Below, piece after piece: positions 26,601 through 39,600 of a stretch of 64,000 nt of DNA. The position numbers and the translations under genes were made by a program. Below the pieces are notes generated by a model. The model saw only the letters and a program-made list of their open reading frames with translations, was not told the DNA's origin and searched no databases. The DNA is taken from the NCBI GenBank assembly GCA_026724425.1, contig JAIUCV010000003.1:53260477-53324476 (forward strand), given 5' to 3'. The stretch comes from Erythrophleum ivorense (Eukaryota; Streptophyta; Magnoliopsida; Fabales; Fabaceae). Every line of letters begins with the position of its first letter. The stretch's first letter is position 1.

Positions 26601-27149
26601 TAATGAAAAAAAGTTAAATTTCTTAGAATCAAACTTTTTTATAAAATTATTTAAGAGTAAGAAGAAAAATTACAAAACTTCTTTTCTTCGAAGACTATGT
26701 AATTATGCATTCTGGAACCTTTCCTATATTGCCTGTTTGGACTGTTTCTACGTTTGCCTCATTTATCCAAATAGGGGTCAGCAAAGCCTGTCAACTAAAC
26801 TTCCATCTGGATTATCTGAACAAATCAGAGTATGGTAATGAATTACTATATACTATAGTTTTAAATTGCAGGTGGTTGCGGGCATTGCGATGTGTATTAT
26901 TGCAAATGCGACCCATGCCACAATAGTAATATTATAGTTGTATCATATAATGCAGACTGTAATTTAAAATCATACTATATATATATATATAAGTGGATTT
27001 CATTAGTATAATATTATTTGATCACTTGTCATTCGGCAAACTTCCTTTTATGAACTTGACTCAACCCCTTACAGGTTGTACTTTCTGGTGTTATAAGCTG
27101 ACACCCCTGCATTCAGACCTCTCAACTGAGAGGATCCTTAGTTGCGTCG
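23611..27149. other. No gene recognised; AT-rich intergenic DNA
   Basis: No frame above background. Poly(A/T) runs occur (25413-25433, 25919-25930), and a short (TA)n tract is at about 26975-26992. A segment at 26208-26465 has weak MITE-like ends but no target duplication could be set. Confidence 0.5.
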
Positions 27150-27879
27150 CAATTGCAAGGATCCAAGCTGTTTTATTGAATTCGACGGCCAGAGGAGCGC
27201 GAGATGGACTTGTGTGGGAAAGAGAAAGAACATAGAAAGGCAATGAGAATGTGTGCGTGTGTGTGTGAGGGAAAGATGTGAGGGAAAGAGAGAAGGAGGA
27301 AGAAAGTAAAATGGAAAATTGTTTGGTTCCCCAAATAAAGGCTTTTGACTTTTGATGACAAAAAAAGTGAAGTATTTAAATATTTATTGCAACCAACCAA
27401 AATAAAATATTTGATCCACAGCCTTACAGGAATGTGAAAACTAAAGAAGTGTAAACTAAGTTAATATATTTTTTAATATATTACATTTGATTTTTTTATT
27501 TTAAAAGTTATATTTATTTTAAAAGTCATATAACTTCTAAAGTAAAAAAATATTAAATATAATATATCTAAAAATAAATTAACCTAGTTTAATCTTTTAC
27601 TTTTTACATACCTATTAGGCTGTAAATCAACTATTTTATTTTGGTTGGTTGTACTAAATATTTTAATACTTTACTTTTCTTTATCATAAAAACTCAGAAG
27701 TATTTATATAGGGAACCAAACAATTTTCCATTTCACTTTCTTCCTCTTTCTCTCTTTTTCTCTATCCCTCATACACACACTTATTGCCTTTCTGTCTTTT
27801 TTCTCTTTCCCACTCAGGTCCATCTTGCATTCCTCTGGCAGCTATTGGATTCAATGAATGGCTTGGATCCTCGCAATTG
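27150..27879. repeat. 730-bp imperfect inverted repeat (foldback or MITE-like)
   Basis: The left arm from CAATTGCAAGGATCCAAGC (27150) is complemented by the right arm ending GCTTGGATCCTCGCAATTG (27879). Pairing continues through AAAATGGAAAATTGTTTGG (27309-27327 and its complement near 27714-27735), GTTGGTTG/CAACCAAC and an AT-rich centre near 27510-27530. The arms are about 360 bp and diverge by scattered substitutions and small indels. It has no coding capacity, and the ORFs in both arms are mirror shadows. It lies about 0.85 kb downstream of the receptor kinase stop. Confidence 0.75.
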
Positions 27880-28723
27880 AGATAAAGAAAAAAAGAGTTG
27901 GAAGAGACTGAAAATGAGACAGAGAAAAGAAGAAAAAATGGACCTTCTGGACCTTTCTAAAAGTGAATCTTAGAGGGGCAACTTTGCAATTTTCAAAAGA
28001 CGCAAGGAGTTGGAAGCACTCTCAGGAAATGGTATCTTAGCTACTACGTAGGAAAATTTTGGTCACCGTGCAGAGTGGAAAAAATAAAAGAAAATATGCA
28101 AACCTACAATTTAAACATTTAAGCTATATCAAAGCTTGTGACCAATCCTTAATAAAAAGTTAACCCTACATTTTGGCTTATTTCATTTAATTAGAGTTAA
28201 ACTAATTCATCTTTTGTCTCCAACTTACTAATCTCTTGGGTCATGACATGAAGTAGAAAAGTTAACACAATTTACAAACTAAACCAAATGCTTATTGAAT
28301 TCTTTTTTTCAATACCCTAAAATTTACTTGACTCATCAAAATTTTTTTTTGAAACTTATATTCATCATATTTCAGGCTATTACAAATGTAGGACAAACTT
28401 TGGTTTATTAAGAAAAACATTTTTTCTTCATAATTGTTTTGCAGCAACAAAAATTGGAAATTGATTTTGATCCAGTCTCCTTTAAAAAGAATGGACTCGA
28501 TTTTCTTATTATTCAAATGCAATTATAACACATAAAATGTTAAGAAAAATAACGTGAAGATGTTCAAAACCCAAATAATTAAGCTTGCAATTCTCAAATT
28601 TTAAATACATCATAAATTAATACAACAAACATCATCATTCCAGTTTACAAGGTTAAATGTTTAACAAATAAAACAAATAAAAGGGGTAAAGAAACAAAAA
28701 CTAAAATTTGATTTGATAATTAT
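27880..28723. other. 3' flank of the receptor kinase gene
   Basis: AT-rich, with no gene recognised. It will contain the 3' UTR and poly(A) signals of the minus-strand receptor gene, but no specific site can be assigned with confidence. Confidence 0.45.
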
Positions 28724-29085
28724 TCAACTAGTGGTGGCTCTAACATCTTGCATAAACATGACCTTGATATCTTTCAATGATACTACGGCCTTTGTCATAT
28801 TTATTCGCGTTGTAGGTAAACCAATGCAACAATTTAATGCTAACTCAAAAATTGATGACATATATGATAATATGTTACCAATATTTTGATTGTCTCCTCG
28901 CAACAAATTGGCATCTAGAATATTGACTATTGAATGTGGTGTTGATTTGCTAACCCAGTCCTTCAGATTTAGACCTTGAACAAACATGTCATCTGTTGGC
29001 TTCTTCCTTGTAAACATTTCCATTAGCAAAATACCATAACTATATACATCTCCTTTAATGGAAACAGCTCCTTGTGATCCATACT
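28724..29085 (-). CDS. Receptor kinase exon 5: kinase C-lobe and stop
   Basis: Begins AG TAT GGA after acceptor ACATGCAG, which completes the APE-YG motif. It continues with KGDVYSYGILLMEMFTRKKP (subdomain IX) and the terminal helices. The intron before it (29086-29317, 232 bp) sits where subfamily XII genes normally have their single kinase intron. Confidence 0.88.
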
Positions 29086-32000
29086 CTGCATGTCAATTTG
29101 AATGGTAAGTGAAAAGGCCACTATGTCAAAAAAGAATATAAGATTTGTGGTGAAACTTTTTTTTATTTTTTAATATCATTCATAGAAATCTTCACATGTG
29201 AACATGATAGATATTCATTAGTAATTGAATAATCTAAAATTATGTATAGCATGTACATGTAAGAACATAAAAAATATAGAAACTAAATAAAATATAATAT
29301 GATTATTAAATCATCACCTGGTGCCATATAGCCAAGCGTAGCCAAAGTCTTGGTATAAATCTCTAATTGCCCTTCACTTAACATTTTGGCAATACCAAAA
29401 TCACTAAGATGGGCCACCATATTTTCATCTAGCAAAATATTGCTTGGCTTTACATCACAATGAACCACTGGTGTAGAAGAACCATGATGAAGATACTCCA
29501 GCGCAGATGCCACATCAATCATTATATTCAACCTTTGTAAGATATCTAAGCAGTAGTTATGAGAGTACAACCATTTTTCAAGACTCCCATTTGACATAAA
29601 TTCCATTATTAGAGATTTAAAATCATCATTTGAGCAACTACTAATGTTCTTAATGAGATTGCGATGGCGTAAATTACATATGGCTACACATTCAGTATCA
29701 AAACTCCTTAATGCTTCTTCCTTAAATATTTTAATAGCAACAATCTTTCCACTTGAAAGAATTCCTTTGTATACTGATCCAAAACTTCCCCTACCAAGAA
29801 AATTACTCTCATCAAAACCATTTGTTCCCCGTAAAAGCTCATAGTAGGATATCCTAATTGGTGTCTCCAAATTTATTAAATCCCTCTTGGTCGAATCATT
29901 AACATAATCTCTCTTAAGCTTTACAAAGACTATGCATGAAGCAACCAAAATGATTGCCATGATAGGCAATAAGCATATGATCAAAAGCATCACTTTACTT
30001 GACCTATGCTTGTTTCCTTTTCCACATGGTTGAACTTGTAGTTGGGGCTTCCCACAAAGACCTTCATTCATCATAAAAGATTTAGCTGTAAAATTTTGGA
30101 AAGGGCCACCATTTGGAATTTCTCCATGCAATAAATTGTAGGAAAGATTAATGTATTTAAGATGGATAAGTGACTCTAAGGACTTTGGAATCACACCAGA
30201 TAAATAATTTTGGGAAAGATCTAAAAACTCCATGCTTATCAAGCCACCAAGTGATTCAGGAATAGGCCCTTGCAATTTATTATGCGCCAAAGATAGATTT
30301 AGCAAAGTTTGTAAGCCACCAATGGTTGTAGGAATGTTTCCTGAAATTTGATTTCTTGACAAATTTAACAAAGTAAGTGCTCTCAAGCTTGAAATCTCAG
30401 GTGGAATGCTTCCACTCAATGCATTGGAGGATACATCTATCTCCATGATGTCTATGAGACTCCAAAGAGAGGAGGGTATATGAGAAGTCAATTTGTTAGA
30501 ACTCAAGTCCAACTTTCGCAAAGAAGTAAGATTCCCAAGGCACCCTGGAACCATCCCTGAAAACATGTTGTAGGCTAGATACAACTCACTCAAAGTTTTG
30601 ATTTGGCAAAGTTCATCTATGATGGAGCCTTGCAATTTATTTGTACTAAGACCTAAATATTGAAGGCTTTGTAATTTATTAAGTGTTGTAGGAATAGGGG
30701 AATTAAAATTATTCACACTTATACCTATTTTGATCAAGTTGGTTAAATTTCCAAGTGCACTTGGTATAGCTCCACTAAATTTATTCAAATCTAGATCTAG
30801 GATAATGAGATTAGAAGAATTGGATACGCTCTCTGGAAGTCTTCCTCTAAGTTCATTTTGTGACAGCTGCAGTTCCTCTAGGTTGGGAAGGCCACTTCCC
30901 ATATTTGATGGGAGAATGCCAGAGAAGAAATTAGCATTAAGGTACATGCGTGTCAATGTTGAAATGTTGAGCATATTGGAAGGAATAGGTCCACTCAAAT
31001 AGTTTTCAAACAAAACAAACTCCTTAAGTTTACCCAGATTGCCTATCTCCTTCGGTATAAAACCTGGATACACAGAAACTAATGGATAATAACATTTTTA
31101 TAGGGGAATGGACTAGTAAAGAGAAGAAAAAAGAGGTAATGTTCTTTGTATACAATATACTTAGGTATTAGATACATGATTGCATAAAATTGCTTTACAA
31201 AAAACTGCAAAATCTTATTAATTCCGAAAATTTTCATATTTTTGTATGCTAATTAATCCAAACATAAATATTAAAAAGGAAGAAAACAAATTGTACATAT
31301 CCATTAAATTAATATCCTTTTAGTAATTACATGTGGGAATGCTAAAAGTATTATTACATCTCTTCAAAAGAAGTTACATATGATATCAATTCAGTGGATA
31401 TTTCTTATGTTAGACAGAGGAGAAACACTCAATTGACCGCAAATGTAAAGCATGGTTACAATTTTGGTAGGCATAAAGGATCAACAAAGGAGGAATGGAC
31501 CCAATTGAAGAGATATTTAATTTTTAGGGAGAAATGTCAAAAAAAGGCCTTGGTATTGTTGAATAATATAAAAAAGCATCTTCTCTACATTTATTATAAA
31601 TATTTCGTGAAGTTAGGATAGATTTTTATTCTTTGTATTTTAAACCAAAAGAATAATGACTGCAAATTTTTATTTATAAAAATGATATTTACATTTCAAG
31701 ATTGTTAGATCCAAGATTTAGATTAAATTTTTATTATAATAAAATCAGAGAAATAAGTATTTTATTATTTCAGGCCTGTAAGTCATTCGAGTGTTATATG
31801 AGGAACAATTTGTTTGATATCTTTATTATTTTCCCTAATCTTTTCTCTTTCTATTTTTCAACGTAACTCTTCTTTATATGAAAAGTATAACAAAACTAAC
31901 AAAAAAGTTGTTAGCAATTTCTAATTTCAATGTTGATGTGACGGAGCTATTCATGTTTTCAGGATGCTTGGCATCAATCTATACCAGCCTGTCCGTCATT

Positions 32001-33594
32001 AAGATCTTACAAACTTATGAAACACTATATACATTAGAGCAAGGATTTTGGCTTACCATATAATCTTTAACGATTCAAAAATGTTCAAAAACGGCCTCCT
32101 ATTTGTTATTCAATAGTAATACTCTCCTTTGAAAGGATATGTGCCCATTTGCTGATATCACAACAACCTCTTTTCGGTACTTCTTGTCATATACTAAAGT
32201 GTATGAGTTACAAATAAAACTTATGCAATGTGAGTAGCCAGTATGACTTTTAATTTCAATTTAGCACAGACCAACTTATATATATATATATATATATATA
32301 AGGTCTTCTTTTATGATGAAATGAAAAAATTACACAAACTTGTCATAATATAAGGTACAACTAAACATTTTAACCAAAATACCCTCAACAATAGGATTGA
32401 TTTTTTTATATTAAAAAATGTAAATTACTAAAAAAATATATTTCTTAGAACTTTTATTTTAATGTTTCTTATTTCCTATTAAAAGGAAAATTTTATTTAT
32501 TTTTTAAATTATAATATTTTTATGTTTAAACAAATATATTTAATATACATATTATTGTTGAAACCAAATATCACTGTTATCTTTTACAAATATATATATA
32601 TATATATATATATAGCACCCGTAACTAGAACTTGTATAATATATCAACAACCATAATACAAAAACATGGTAAGAATGTTGCTAGATATTAGTACATAATG
32701 GTACCTATTTGAATCCTTTACTTTCATTGAATTTACAGTATATAAAATTTATTTATTTGAATCGTTAATTTCCACTTTTGGTAAGCAAAATAGAGCAAAG
32801 CACCATTTTCTTATACGCGTACTCCCTGCCAAGTATGTGTCGCATATGTACTAACAAGCACTTGACTACTCTTTGGGATGATTTTATTTGACCTTCAGAG
32901 AATATTAAATAAAGTGGCAAATATATATTGGTATACGCAAGTAATCCATGTCTCAAATTCTAATATCATAATAAATACAACGCTATAAGACCATGTCCTG
33001 AATTATTTAATTTATTAAAAGTAGTAGGTTAATCGTTAAGTGCATGTGTTTGAAAATTAAATTTTTGATGTTTACTATTATTTCTTTCAATATTTATATG
33101 TTTGAATGAAATTAACTAAACACGTGAAGCAGGTAAACACGCACACACTTGAGTGGACAAAGGCATACCGGTAAATGAGTTGTTACCCAAGAACAATCGT
33201 TTCAAAGATGTGCAGTTGCTCATTGATTTTGGAATACTTCCCTCAACTTGATTTTGGGTTAAAGCGAAAGCTTCAAGTACAGGAAATTGACGGCATATCT
33301 CTTGTGGCAGATTACCATGTAAATGGTTAAAGGCAATGTCGAACTCTCTCAAAGAAGGCATGTTGAAAAGAGACGGGGGAATTTCACCTATGAAAAATAC
33401 ACAAATTATGAATTTGTTTCCTTGTTTTTTTTTATTTGTAATATGATTAGGTTTATCTACAACAATATTTAGATCCATCTGCCTTAACATAATTAACAAT
33501 TAAGCCTAATATTATATCTAATCTTTTTTTTAACTTACGAATGAATTATGTCTTTACAAATCTGGTATATGAGTGCAACTGTGCCCGTGGCATA

Positions 33595-33633
<39 letters not shown>

Positions 33634-36600
33634 GTATATGTCATTGATTTTAGAATACTTCCCTTCAATTTATTTTCCACTAAATAAAAAAAAATAAAGG
33701 AAGATGGTGGGAAATGTCTTATGGCAGATTACCACACTTAAATGGTTTAAGGCGAAGTTCACCTTTCTCAAAGAAAGCGTCTTGGAAACGGAAGGGGGAA
33801 TTTCACCTATTAAAATACACAATATATGAGTTTGTTTCCTTAATTATCTCTTTATTGGTAACATGACTAGGCTGATCTGCAACTACATGAGTGCAGATGA
33901 AATGTGCTTCGGGTAGACGATATATATTCATTAACCAATTATTATCCATGTTGTGCTTTTTAAGCCTATATTTTAAGATCTTCTTTTCAATCTTCCTCTA
34001 AGTAGAATGGATGAGTTTCAAATCTCACGGATTCCATGGAAAGTGTCACACCTTAAAACAAAGATGTCATCAGCACAGAATACAAAGTTGATCCCATCTC
34101 TATAAGCCTAATGTACCTAACGGGGTATCTTCCCATATTTCTAGTTATGTCCATAATATCAAGATAATAAAGAGTATTTTCACATGATGAATTCAATGTA
34201 TTATTTTTAAGGCATAAATAAACAAATGTGTTTACTTTCATGTAGAAATTTTGGCAGAACATTCTTTAAAATTAGGACTTCTCAAAATTTCTACAACCAA
34301 TTAGATATCGCAGTACAACAACAAAAGAAAGATCTACTCTTGACCTTATCAATTATATGGCATTAATTGGGGTGGGAGATTCTGCTTGAGTTATTCTTAT
34401 TATTAATCTAATATTATGTTTAGAGCTTATGGTAACAAAATAGAATTTCCCAAATTAATTTACTATACAACCTAGGCTTATTAAATTACTTACCAGTGAT
34501 TTAACTCTTTTGCCTATACTAGTCTTAGTTCATGTAATTTCCCAAATTAATTCTTACTACTCAAGGAAACCAATTTATCCAATAACCACAAAAGTCTTAA
34601 ACTTTGGCTCATTGCAAGATTTGGCAGAAAGAGTTAAATTAAAATTTTTGTTAGACTTAAATATGGATTAGTTCTTATTACCAACATCCTAACCTAAGTT
34701 GTTTCCAAATAAATTTAATACATTAAGTAAGTTGGAACTTAATTTAGAGAGTAAAAATGAAGTGGCTCTACCAAACCTTGCCTAGACCAATTTTCCCACA
34801 TATCCAAAAACCCCAATTCAACTTTGTATAGGACATAACCAAGCCATGGTGGATGAAAGTATAATGAAAAATTTAACAAGGGAAGAAGGAAAGTTTTTAC
34901 CCAAGTGAATGGATCTCTAAAGCATAATTTTGTTCAAAGGTTGTAGCCACTATCACCCATGGTCCCCGATCAAGAGAGGAAGTGGCTAAAAAGTTGCATG
35001 CCTTAAGTTGAGGAAATATGAAATTAGGCTACTAAAATCTCTCAAGCTAAAAGCATAATAGTATGTGAAGGAAGATGGAAATAAACAAAAAAGAGAGCTA
35101 TAAAACATGCATGCTTAAATTGGGGAAAGACACACTCAAGTTGTTAAGAGTGGTTTGAAAAACTAAAGGAAAAACCAAGTTTGACATGGATCAATCAACT
35201 AGTGCAAAGGTACAAGTTGATTAGTTAAGATTAACTAGTCAATTGGTCTATCATAAATGGAGCAAGTTTTGTCTTTGCAAGTGGTAGTCAACTAGCATGG
35301 TAAACTAGTTGGCTAATCATCACAGTAGCCAATTGGTCAAAGTGAGACAAATGGGTGTTTGGGTCTGTAATAGAACAGTTGATTGATAAGCAATCATCAA
35401 TAAATTGGTCTTTTGGATCAATTGATTGGTCTACTTTCTGAAGGCAATTATGAAGTGATCATTGACATGATAGTCAACTAGTCCATTAGGAGTAGTGAAC
35501 TAGTCAAACAGAAAGATTAGAAAATATGAAAAGCTACAATTAAGTTTGATGTCCTTTGGTCTGTATAATCATGCTTTTGTGGTTCAAATAATCAAATGAC
35601 TATTAATGGTTCAGTTAATTTGAAACAACTTACTAAAATTTAGGTTCAATGATTGGAAAGGCATAATGGTTTATTTGTGATTCTCTAAATAAATGAATTT
35701 TTTGTTTTTTTTAGAACTAATGCAACATTATCTCTTTATCCTAAAATTTTTGAACGTTTGCCTACTCTTGAAAGTGATAGTCATATTATTTGTTAAGTTT
35801 TATCTTTCTAGGATACTTTTGATTAATCTTAACTAGAAATAAATTTGTTGAGACCCTACAACATTTCATAAAAGGTAAATCTTGTTTTAAGGATAATGTG
35901 AATTTCATACATTTTAAGGCCTGCAAACTTTGTCTCTAACTCTATATACACAACATTGATTTTTAACAATTTTAAAGCAAGATTTTGATATGGAATCCAT
36001 TGCCAAATTTGCCTTCAAAATTATGAACCAAGATTTTGTGAAACTCAATCACTTTGATAGCACCAACTTCATGTAATGAAAGGACAAAATGTTATTTCTC
36101 ATCACTGTCTTGAAAATAGCATATGTCATGGATCCTAATCTATAGCCATTACTTAAACCATCAAATAAGGACATGAATCAAGTGAAGGTCAAAAGGAAGA
36201 AAAGAATGGAGGATGAAGTTCTATGTTGTGGTTACATCCTCAACACTATCTTCGATTGTCTATATGATCTGGTCACATTTGTCTCATCACCAAAAGAAAT
36301 TTTGCAAGTTCTTCAATTCAAATATAGCACTGAGCAACAAGGGACTAAAAAGTTTTTTATTATGAATTATTTTGCTTTTACTTTAAATGACAACAATTCT
36401 ATCATAGATCAAGTCCATGACTTGCAAACATTGATGTCAAAACTCAAAGATTTGAAGGTTGAAAATTTTCAATCATTACAAGTATAAGCCATAATTACAA
36501 AATTACATCCAAATTGGAATAATTATAGCAAGAAGTTGTTGTACACCACTAAAACCATTTTTGTAGAACCAATTCTAAAACATTTAAGGATAGAGGATGA

Positions 36601-39600
36601 AACTAGAAATTTGCAAAAGAAGCATTGCAAAATTATTTCTAACAAAGTTAACTCTATATGGGCAAACAACAAATCCCAAAACAAGAAAAAAAAACCCAAA
36701 TTCTGATTCTTCTAAATATAAGCCAAAGAAGACTTCAAAAGTTTTGTTACCATTGTAGGAAGAAGGGCTGTTTCAAACATTGAAGATTTAGAAAGAGATA
36801 AAAATTAAACCATACTAAAATGAAAGTAATGAGATAGTGGCCATGGTTTTAAATTTGCACATTAGTATGATATTTGAGGTAAACATGGCAGTAATTTCGT
36901 AGACACTTGATTGGTGGATGACTTCATTGCAACCATACACATTTACCATGACAAGAATCAATTCAAGACATAAAAAAATATGAAAGAAGGAAAGGAAGTA
37001 CTTATGCGCAATGGCAATACTATAAAAGTACTTGGAAAGGGTAGTGTAGAACTATAATTCACTTTTGGAAAGAAGTTACTATTGGTTAATGTAGTCCATG
37101 TTCATGAAATTAGGAAGAATCTAGATTTTGCAACTCTACTTTGTAAGAAAGGTTTAAAGGCTAACCTAGAATCTGATAAAATTGTAATTTACATAAATGA
37201 ATTATAGGAAGGGGATACTCTTGTGATAGAATGTTTAAGTTCAGTGTTATTAATAATATGTTAAATTCAATTTATATTGTTAAGCCTTCTTTTATTTTGT
37301 GGCATGATAGACTGGGAAATGTTAGTTTTGATTTCCTATATTTCATGTCTGAGAATGGTATGATTTCAACTAGTAACTATACGCATAATAAATGTGAATT
37401 TTGTGTGCAATAAAAAATGATTAGGAAAACAATAAAATCCATTAATAAAACAATTGGACTTTTAAACTCGATACATTCTAATATTTGTGAACTTAATGGT
37501 GTGATGGTTAGAAGAGGGAATATATATTTCATAACATTCATTGATGATTACTCTAGGTGCACATGTGTATTTATTGAAAACCAAAAGTCAAGCTTCTAGC
37601 ATATTTCAAGCTTATAGGTTTCAAGTTGAAAATCAAAAAGGAAAGAAAATAAAAACCCTTAAGAATGATAGGGATGGAAAATATTTGTCTAATGAGTTTT
37701 CAAGTTATTGTGATGAACATGGCATAATCCATGAAGCTAGTACTCCCTATACACCACAACAAAATGATATAATAGAAAGGAAAAATAGAACCCTAGTTGA
37801 TATGATTAATTCCATGATTCTAAGTGCTAAATAATCCATGAATTTGTAGGGTGAAGTTCTGTTAGCAACCTATCACATAACTAATAGATTGCCACAGAGA
37901 AAATACCAAGTCATCCTATATTAGTTATAGAATGAAAAGAAACCAAACTTAAGTTATCTTAGTGTTTAAAGGCGTTTAACATATTATGAGGTGCCTGATC
38001 CTAAAAGAAACAAATTAAGATTAAGAGCATTAAAAAATCTTTTTGTTAGGTACTTTGAAAATTCAAAAGCATATATATTATTAGACATAAAGTCCAATGT
38101 CATAGTTGAATCAATTGATATCAAGTTCATTGAAAATGAATTTATCACCAACTTCATTAATGAAGAAACTAAATAACCCAAAATTAACTAGGTGTAGGCT
38201 CTTTTTAGGCAAATGAACAATTAGTGATCCTCTTAGCGAACCTAAGGCTCCGTTTGGTTCACAGCAATGTGAATATAATCCCTTTACATAACTTGTGAAA
38301 TTTTTATTATACCTTTATACTTATTATTTTATCTATCAAACCACCTTTCTAAAAATAGAGGTGAAATAGTCATTTCTTATCTCACCTATCTCCACCTACC
38401 CACATTTTACATTCCCTTCATCATTACATCCTCCAAACAAATAGAGCATAAGAGAAGTTAAAAGGGCTATAAAAGTGAAACATTTTGGATTAGATTTCAT
38501 ATATTCTCAAGCAATAATCTTGTTAGAAGGAGATAGGATTGCAAAATTAGGTCAAATACCTTGTTTACTTCATATAGAATAGGATCTTAAAACCTATGGG
38601 GAAGTAGTAGTAGCTAGAGATGCTAGCTTTTGGAAGGAAGTCATTAATGATGTGATAAACTCTATCATATTTAACAATATTTGGGTATTTGTTAACTTAC
38701 CTCCCAAATCCAAACCTACAAGATGCAAATGATTATTTAGTTTGAAATACAATACTAATGGTGTTATCCAAACACTTAAAGCTAGATTAGTAACAAAAGG
38801 TTTTAAGAAAAAAAATAAGACAAATTATTTTGACACATATGCAAATGTGGCTAAGATAATATCTATTAGGGTACTACTTGCATTAGAATTTATGTATAAT
38901 TTAAGTGTGCATCACAAGGATATAAAGATTGCATTTTTAAATGGTGAACTAGATTAAGAGTAGAAGAAAGTGTGCAAACTAATTAAGACTTTACATGGAC
39001 TAAAACAAACACTAAAGTAGTGGTATGAAAATTTTGATTATGTTATATTATCTCATGGCTTTAGGCATAATAATGCAAACAAATGTATTTATTCAAAATT
39101 ATTGAATATATATGGAGTCATTATATGCATATATATTGATGATATGTTAATATTTCGAACTTACATGCTTAGTTGAATAAAACCAAGAAATACTTGACCT
39201 TACAATTCAAGATGAAAAACCTTATAGAGACAAATACTTTCTTAGGTATTAAAAGGCATAATGGGAGGTCTTTCCTTGAATCAGTCTCATTACATTGAGA
39301 AGATTTTAAACAAGTATAAACACTTGGACTGTACAACTTGAATATTCTAGTGTCATAGGAAGTCTAATGTATGATATGCATTGTATAAGAATTAACATAT
39401 CTTTTGTTGTTGAAAAACTTGGAAGATACACAAGTAATTCTAATATAATTCATTGGAAGGCTATCACTAAAGTTCTAAGTACCTGGAAAGTACAAAGGAT
39501 CTATGATTGTTTTGCAATAACTTCCCTATTGTGCTAGAAGGATGTATTAGTTCTAGTTGGATGACTATTGAACATGATTGTAAGTCTATATCTGGTTGGA

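Noticed and set aside
27173..27880. Two mirrored ORFs of 75-79 residues
   Set aside because: They are created by the two arms of the inverted repeat and have low-complexity Phe/Ser/His content.
29644..31002. Plus-strand ORFs (29644-29844, 30730-31002)
   Set aside because: Shadows of the receptor kinase exon 4 on the opposite strand.
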